Shown here in pieces: positions 45,237 to 48,806 of a DNA stretch of 48,806 bases. Made by a program: the position numbers and the translations under genes. Within the stretch, counting starts at the first letter, position 1, and each line of letters begins with the position of its first letter. A model generated the notes under the pieces. That model did no database searches. It was not told the DNA's origin and was given only the letters and a program-made list of their open reading frames with translations. The stretch is from NCBI GenBank assembly GCA_903892645.1, contig CAITJF010000148.1, positions 1 to 48,806 on the forward strand, given 5' to 3'. Origin of the DNA: an uncultured Nitrosomonadales bacterium (lineage in GTDB: Bacteria > Pseudomonadota > Gammaproteobacteria > Burkholderiales > Gallionellaceae).

Positions 45237-46555
45237 ATCAGCGCCTCCACGATATCCAGTGTGCGCTCCACCAGCATTTGCATTTCTTCCTCTCCAATCA
45301 CATACGGTGGCATGAAATATACCGTGTTGCCCATCGGACGCAGCAGCAGTTCCTGTTGCAGCGCGAGCGCGAAGCAGCGTTGCGCGAAATCGGTGTGTGG
45401 ACTCTCCACCTCAAATGCCCAGATCATGCCGGTGTTGCGAAAGTTCCGCACCTTGGGGTGTTCGCGCAACGGCGCGGCAATACGGTTGAAATACGCAGCT
45501 TTGCTGCAATTGATATGTAAGACATCGTCCTGCGCAAAAATATCCAGCGTCGCCAACGCCGCGCGGCAGGCCAGCGGGTTGCCGGTGTAGGAGTGCGAGT
45601 GTAGGAAGCCGCGCGCCACCTCGTCGGCATAAAACGCCTGATAGACTTCATCGGTGGTCATCACCACCGACAGCGGCAGATAGCCGCCGCTGATGCCTTT
45701 CGACAGCAGCAGGAAGTCGGGGCGAATGCCAGCTTGTTCGCACGCAAACATCGTCCCCGTACGTCCCATGCCCACCGCAATTTCATCGGCGATGAGATGC
45801 ACTTCATATTGATTGCACAACTCGTGCGCGCGTTGCAGGTAAACCGGGTGATACATCGCCATGCCTGCGGCGCCTTGCACCAATGGCTCCACGATGAAAG
45901 CGGCGATGCTGTCGTGATGCTGCTGCAAATGCGCTTCCAGCTTGCCCGCGCAGCGTAGCGCATAATCCGCGGCGCTTTCTCCTTCTGCCGCATTGCGCCA
46001 GTCCGGGCTTGTCACCGTGGCATTCTGTTTCAGCAGCGCGCCGTAGGCATCGCGGAATAACGCCACATCCGTCACCGACAGCGCCCCCAGCGTCTCGCCG
46101 TGATAGCTGTTTTGCAGACTGATAAAGCTGGTTTTTTGCGGCTTGCCCAGATTGCGCCAATAATGCGCGCTCATCTTCAGCGCAATCTCCGTCGCCGACG
46201 CGCCGTCCGAAGCATAGAAACAATGCCCCAGATCGGCAGGCGCCAGTTGCGCTAGCCGCTCGGACAATTCCACCACAGGCGCATGCGTAAAACCCGCCAG
46301 CATCACATGCTCCAGCTTGTCAAGCTGGTCGGCAATCGCGGCGTTGATGCGCGGATTGCAGTGCCCGAACAAATTCACCCACCACGAACTCACCGCATCC
46401 AGATAACGCTTGTCGTTGAAATCGTACAGCCACACCCCTGTACCGCGTGCAATTGGCACCAGCGGCAGAGCCTCATGCCGCTTCATTTGTGTGTATGGGT
46501 GCCATACGGCTGTGAGGGAACGGGTGAGGAGATCGGCGTTGGGCATGAAAGGCAT
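45233..46555 (-). CDS. bioA: Adenosylmethionine-8-amino-7-oxononanoate aminotransferase
   Basis: BioA converts KAPA to DAPA in biotin synthesis, with SAM as amino donor and PLP as cofactor. Family features are VWHPYTQMKRHEALPLV, YSYDG-like CFYASDGASATEIALKMS, the LIADEIAVGMGRTGTMFACE segment and LLSKGISGGYLPLSVV with the PLP Lys. The start is uncertain: ATG at 46555 (440 residues) or 46546 (437 residues); a TTG at 46594 is also in frame and none has a good Shine-Dalgarno. It is followed by dacB in an operon. No other bio gene is present. An IS30 relic lies just upstream. Confidence 0.93.
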   Translation of the reverse strand: MPFMPNADLLTRSLTAVWHPYTQMKRHEALPLVPIARGTGVWLYDFNDKRYLDAVSSWWVNLFGHCNPRINAAIADQLDKLEHVMLAGFTHAPVVELSERLAQLAPADLGHCFYASDGASATEIALKMSAHYWRNLGKPQKTSFISLQNSYHGETLGALSVTDVALFRDAYGALLKQNATVTSPDWRNAAEGESAADYALRCAGKLEAHLQQHHDSIAAFIVEPLVQGAAGMAMYHPVYLQRAHELCNQYEVHLIADEIAVGMGRTGTMFACEQAGIRPDFLLLSKGISGGYLPLSVVMTTDEVYQAFYADEVARGFLHSHSYTGNPLACRAALATLDIFAQDDVLHINCSKAAYFNRIAAPLREHPKVRNFRNTGMIWAFEVESPHTDFAQRCFALALQQELLLRPMGNTVYFMPPYVIGEEEMQMLVERTLDIVEALI

Positions 46556-46610
46556 CAAAGGTTGTCGAACGGGCTTTGTATACGGCGGATTCAAGAACCA
46601 ACCGCAACAG

Positions 46611-46784
46611 TTAATGCTTAGTAGCAGTTTTAGCGAGTTCCATATTGTGCAGGAGTTCGCTGTAAACCTCTACCGGTGATCGAAACTCGAGCGACCTCCT
46701 CAGCGCCTCCATACAATCGCATCCAACTATTCTTGCGAGTAAACCGACAGGTCTGCTCCATTGGGCAAATACTGATAAAACAAC
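46611..46784 (-). pseudogene. Relic of an IS30-family transposase (C-terminal part)
   Basis: On the minus strand one frame reads QYLPNGADLSVYSQE, then a stop and LDAIVW; after a frame change it continues RSLEFRSPVEVYSELLHN and ends at a TAA (46611-46613). This is the IS30 pattern QYFPKGTD(L/F)S...LNNRPRK(S)L-x-F-x-(S/T)P-x-EV(F/Y), with the LNNRPRK part lost. At least one in-frame stop and one frameshift make it non-functional. It is not the same sequence as the IS30 tail at the left end of the window. Confidence 0.7.
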
Positions 46785-46883
46785 TAGCCATGTCTAGAAG
46801 GCTTCGCGCGGGCTATGAAGTTTCACGTCTAGCCGATGCCGGACAACACCTTGCGCACTTCGGATACTGGCAAGCTGGCTGAC

Positions 46884-48299
46884 TCAGGTTTTCCGCTCCT
46901 TCGATCCACGCACCCCAGCAATGCGCGAAATCGGTCTGGTCATGTCGCGGATGTCGGGCAGGCGGCCCTTCAAGGTGAATTGCTCTGCATGGTCAGCGCC
47001 TGTGCCCATCTGGAACAACGCGCCACCCACCGAGTAAGTAGCGGAGGCCGGGCTGCTCTGAATCATGGTGTGAGCGGCGGCTTCGGCCAGTAGGCTTTGC
47101 AATACACTGCTGGCGTTATCGAAACTTATTATATGTATCGTGTTGGCGATTGCTGCTGTGGCGACGGGCGCGGTACTTACTACCGCCGAAGCAATCGCGG
47201 CCGGAGCAGCAAACTCGGCAGCCGCAGCCAATTCAGCGGCTGCGGGAGCGGAGACAGCCGCTTGCGCTGCGGTTACGTTCACTCCTGCAGCAGTGATGCC
47301 AACAGGTGCCGGAGTTACATTCTCCACGGGCAAATTCTGGGCTGCTTCCGCCGCAGTAACGATTTCAGCAGTAGTGGTGGTAGTGGTTGTAGCCACGGTG
47401 GTGGCCGCTGTCGTAGTAGCAGCAGCATTGGCTGCAGTTGTGGCGGTTGTGGCAGTAACCGTGGCAGGTGTGGTGGTGGCAGGCGCGGCGCTCGTGGCGG
47501 TGGATGTTGCGACGACTGTTGTCGTAGCTGCGGGGGTTGCGGTTGCCACGAGCGTGGCAGTGGGAGCCTGTGTTGTAATAGTAGGGGACGCTGTTAGTGC
47601 GGCGGCTGTGGCATTGGCAGCCGTCGTTGCGGTGGCGATCACCTCCGCAGTCGCAAGGTTGGCCGTCGCAACAGGAGCCTCAACCGTTACCGGATTCCCC
47701 TCAGTCGCGGGATTCAAGTTCGCCGCAGGCAAGGTGCCAGCGGTTTGGGTGTTTGCCGTGCTTGCTGTCGTTGCTGTTGCACCAAGATCAAGAGTAGCCG
47801 CGAACACTGCTTCTGAAACCTGGCTTGCCACGTCGGCAGGTGTGCCTTGGGTCACGCCTTGGGCACCAAAGAGGCCTGGAACGTCCAAGAGGCTTGGTGT
47901 TGTCGCGCTGGCTTCCGTTGTAGCAGCGTTGATGTCGCCCACCAATACGTTGACCAGGGCCTGCGAGGCGTCGGCGGGCACCAGCAAGGCGTTGATGGCG
48001 TCCATGACGCCGGAACTTGTCGCATTGGCGTTCAACCCCAACGCCGCAGCCAATTTCTGCTGCTGTGCTGCGTTGAGGCCGGATGCAGAAATGGTGGGAT
48101 AAAATGTTTGCAGCAGACCGATCGCATCATATGTCAGCGGAGCAGCGGTGCCGTTTGTGCCCAGCGTTGTGATCAAACTCGGATTTGCCAGCGATGAAAC
48201 CTGCGCCTGCGCGGCTTGCGAAAGACTGCCCCATATATGCAGGGGACTGACCGTTGCCGCTCCGCCAGAATTCGACACAACTTGTATAGAGGTTATCAT
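46884..48299 (-). CDS. Thr/Ala-rich low-complexity protein of unknown function
   Basis: I do not recognise this 471-residue protein. GGGGG seven to eight bases before the ATG at 48299 supports the start (MITSIQVVSNSGGAATVSP). Residues 1-150 are ordinary sequence with possible helices (LTYDAIGLLQTFYPTISASGLNAAQQQKLAAALGL). Residues about 165-400 are almost only Ala, Thr, Val, Pro and Ser with repeated ATTTxA-type units, and the end (about 410-471) is again ordinary and basic (KGRLPDIRDMTRPISRIAGVRGSKERKT). No signal peptide or lipobox is evident. The layout, folded ends joined by a long disordered linker, recalls surface, stalk or filament-associated proteins. Trp is nearly absent and I see no Cys. 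Confidence 0.6.
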   Translation of the reverse strand: MITSIQVVSNSGGAATVSPLHIWGSLSQAAQAQVSSLANPSLITTLGTNGTAAPLTYDAIGLLQTFYPTISASGLNAAQQQKLAAALGLNANATSSGVMDAINALLVPADASQALVNVLVGDINAATTEASATTPSLLDVPGLFGAQGVTQGTPADVASQVSEAVFAATLDLGATATTASTANTQTAGTLPAANLNPATEGNPVTVEAPVATANLATAEVIATATTAANATAAALTASPTITTQAPTATLVATATPAATTTVVATSTATSAAPATTTPATVTATTATTAANAAATTTAATTVATTTTTTTAEIVTAAEAAQNLPVENVTPAPVGITAAGVNVTAAQAAVSAPAAAELAAAAEFAAPAAIASAVVSTAPVATAAIANTIHIISFDNASSVLQSLLAEAAAHTMIQSSPASATYSVGGALFQMGTGADHAEQFTLKGRLPDIRDMTRPISRIAGVRGSKERKT

Positions 48300-48806
48300 T
48301 GCCGCATCCCCCGCTCTCACTACTGCCAAAATTACACGCCTATCGATCCGACAAGTCAAGCGGAGTTTTGTTCAGCACATCAGGCAGCAGCCTTCATGTC
48401 AAGCCTGAAACCATGCAGCACAGGATGGCTGGAATCACTCGTTGATGTTAGATATGCAAAATACTTGCAGAAATGATGTTTATTGCACACAAAAAAGCGT
48501 TATCGGCGTTTGCCTGATTATGATGAAAGGAGATGGAAAAGTTTGTTGTCAGTGTTTGCCTGACAAGGTGAGGAAGGTACGCGGGTTAAATCAAACAACC
48601 TTGGGGCTTATTTTGTAAACGACTGAATGGCCGGCAGCAGGCTAAACTGTTATCACACCCAGAATCAGTAGTGTCCGGTTAACTTACAAATATCCGAGCC
48701 AAGATTGAGTCTTGGCGCGGGCTGCAAAACAATTTATTTTGGTGCCGATTTGAAATCAGTTTACTCATATGCCGGTCCAAGTAACTTCCAGAGATTGATT
48801 TCTCTG
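48300..48806. other. Right-end non-coding region upstream of the Thr/Ala-rich gene
   Basis: No credible gene is seen. A direct repeat GTTTGCCTGA occurs twice about 44-48 bases apart (near 48508 and 48556). From about 48669 TAGTGTCCGGTTAAC begins an AT-rich stretch that could be the end of an insertion sequence, but the matching end would lie outside the window. Confidence 0.4.

Noticed and set aside
47140-48102. 320-residue Ala/Val-rich open frame opposite the Thr/Ala-rich gene
   Set aside because: The complement of Thr/Ala codons gives Ala/Val-rich frames automatically; the minus-strand frame has the better start signal and non-repetitive ends.

Overview
The window is GC-rich bacterial chromosome, almost all housekeeping and envelope genes. 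Protein character (short AniA/Nitrosomonas-type NirK, PpK1 next to a two-domain polyphosphate:AMP phosphotransferase, the yraL-M-N-O-P block with a short LpoA, class II PyrC, tandem LpxL-type acyltransferases) points to a betaproteobacterium. Nitrosomonadales, perhaps Gallionellaceae, is my best guess. This is inference from family resemblance; there is no rRNA or tRNA gene in the window to settle it.

Layout. 1-120: 3' end of an IS30-family element abutting glmU. 146-3341: glmU-glmS (UDP-GlcNAc synthesis). 3479-5769: an orphan ParA ATPase whose 3' end overlaps convergent ubiB. 6020-10636, all minus: Tim44-like protein, a membrane-anchored spermidine-synthase-like protein, a flavin reductase, RluA, PsiE. 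10678-15154, minus: ubiE, DUF971, rfaE2, dolP, gmhA/diaA, yraN, lpoA, facing rsmI (plus), then a MITE and pyrC. 17279-18967: a foreign, less GC-rich segment that looks like integron gene cassettes without an integrase: two unknown genes and a higBA toxin-antitoxin pair, with attC-like sites. 19021-28201: wrbA, a SulP-STAS-cyclic-nucleotide-domain transporter, a polyphosphate block (pap, sixA, a basic DNA-binding-like protein, ppk1), yggX and argA. 28376-35433, plus: a copper island (His-rich periplasmic protein, DUF411 protein, cusC-cusB-cusA with a CusF domain fused to CusB), followed by a broken isoprenylcysteine-methyltransferase-like gene. 35843-46555: ybiT, copper nitrite reductase nirK with a long AT-rich leader carrying palindromes, metK, two lipid A acyltransferases, ubiD, dacB and bioA. 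46611-48806: an IS30 relic, a very Thr/Ala-rich protein of unknown function and an apparently non-coding end.

How the genes work together. Several sets serve the envelope: glmU/glmS feed peptidoglycan and LPS, rfaE2 and gmhA make ADP-heptose, the LpxL pair acylates lipid A, and LpoA, DacB and DolP act in wall growth and outer-membrane integrity. Three ubi genes (B, E, D) are scattered. Pap, SixA and Ppk1 form a polyphosphate/phosphate-signalling neighbourhood, with PsiE elsewhere. The Cus system exports Cu(I)/Ag(I) and lies about 2.4 kb from the copper enzyme NirK.

Most unusual points: the integrase-less cassette segment with a reconstructable empty site downstream of pyrC; the stop-interrupted methyltransferase remnant behind cusA; the palindrome-rich nirK leader; the basic protein inside the polyphosphate block; and the Thr/Ala-rich protein at the right end. 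No CRISPR array, prophage, tRNA or rRNA was seen.
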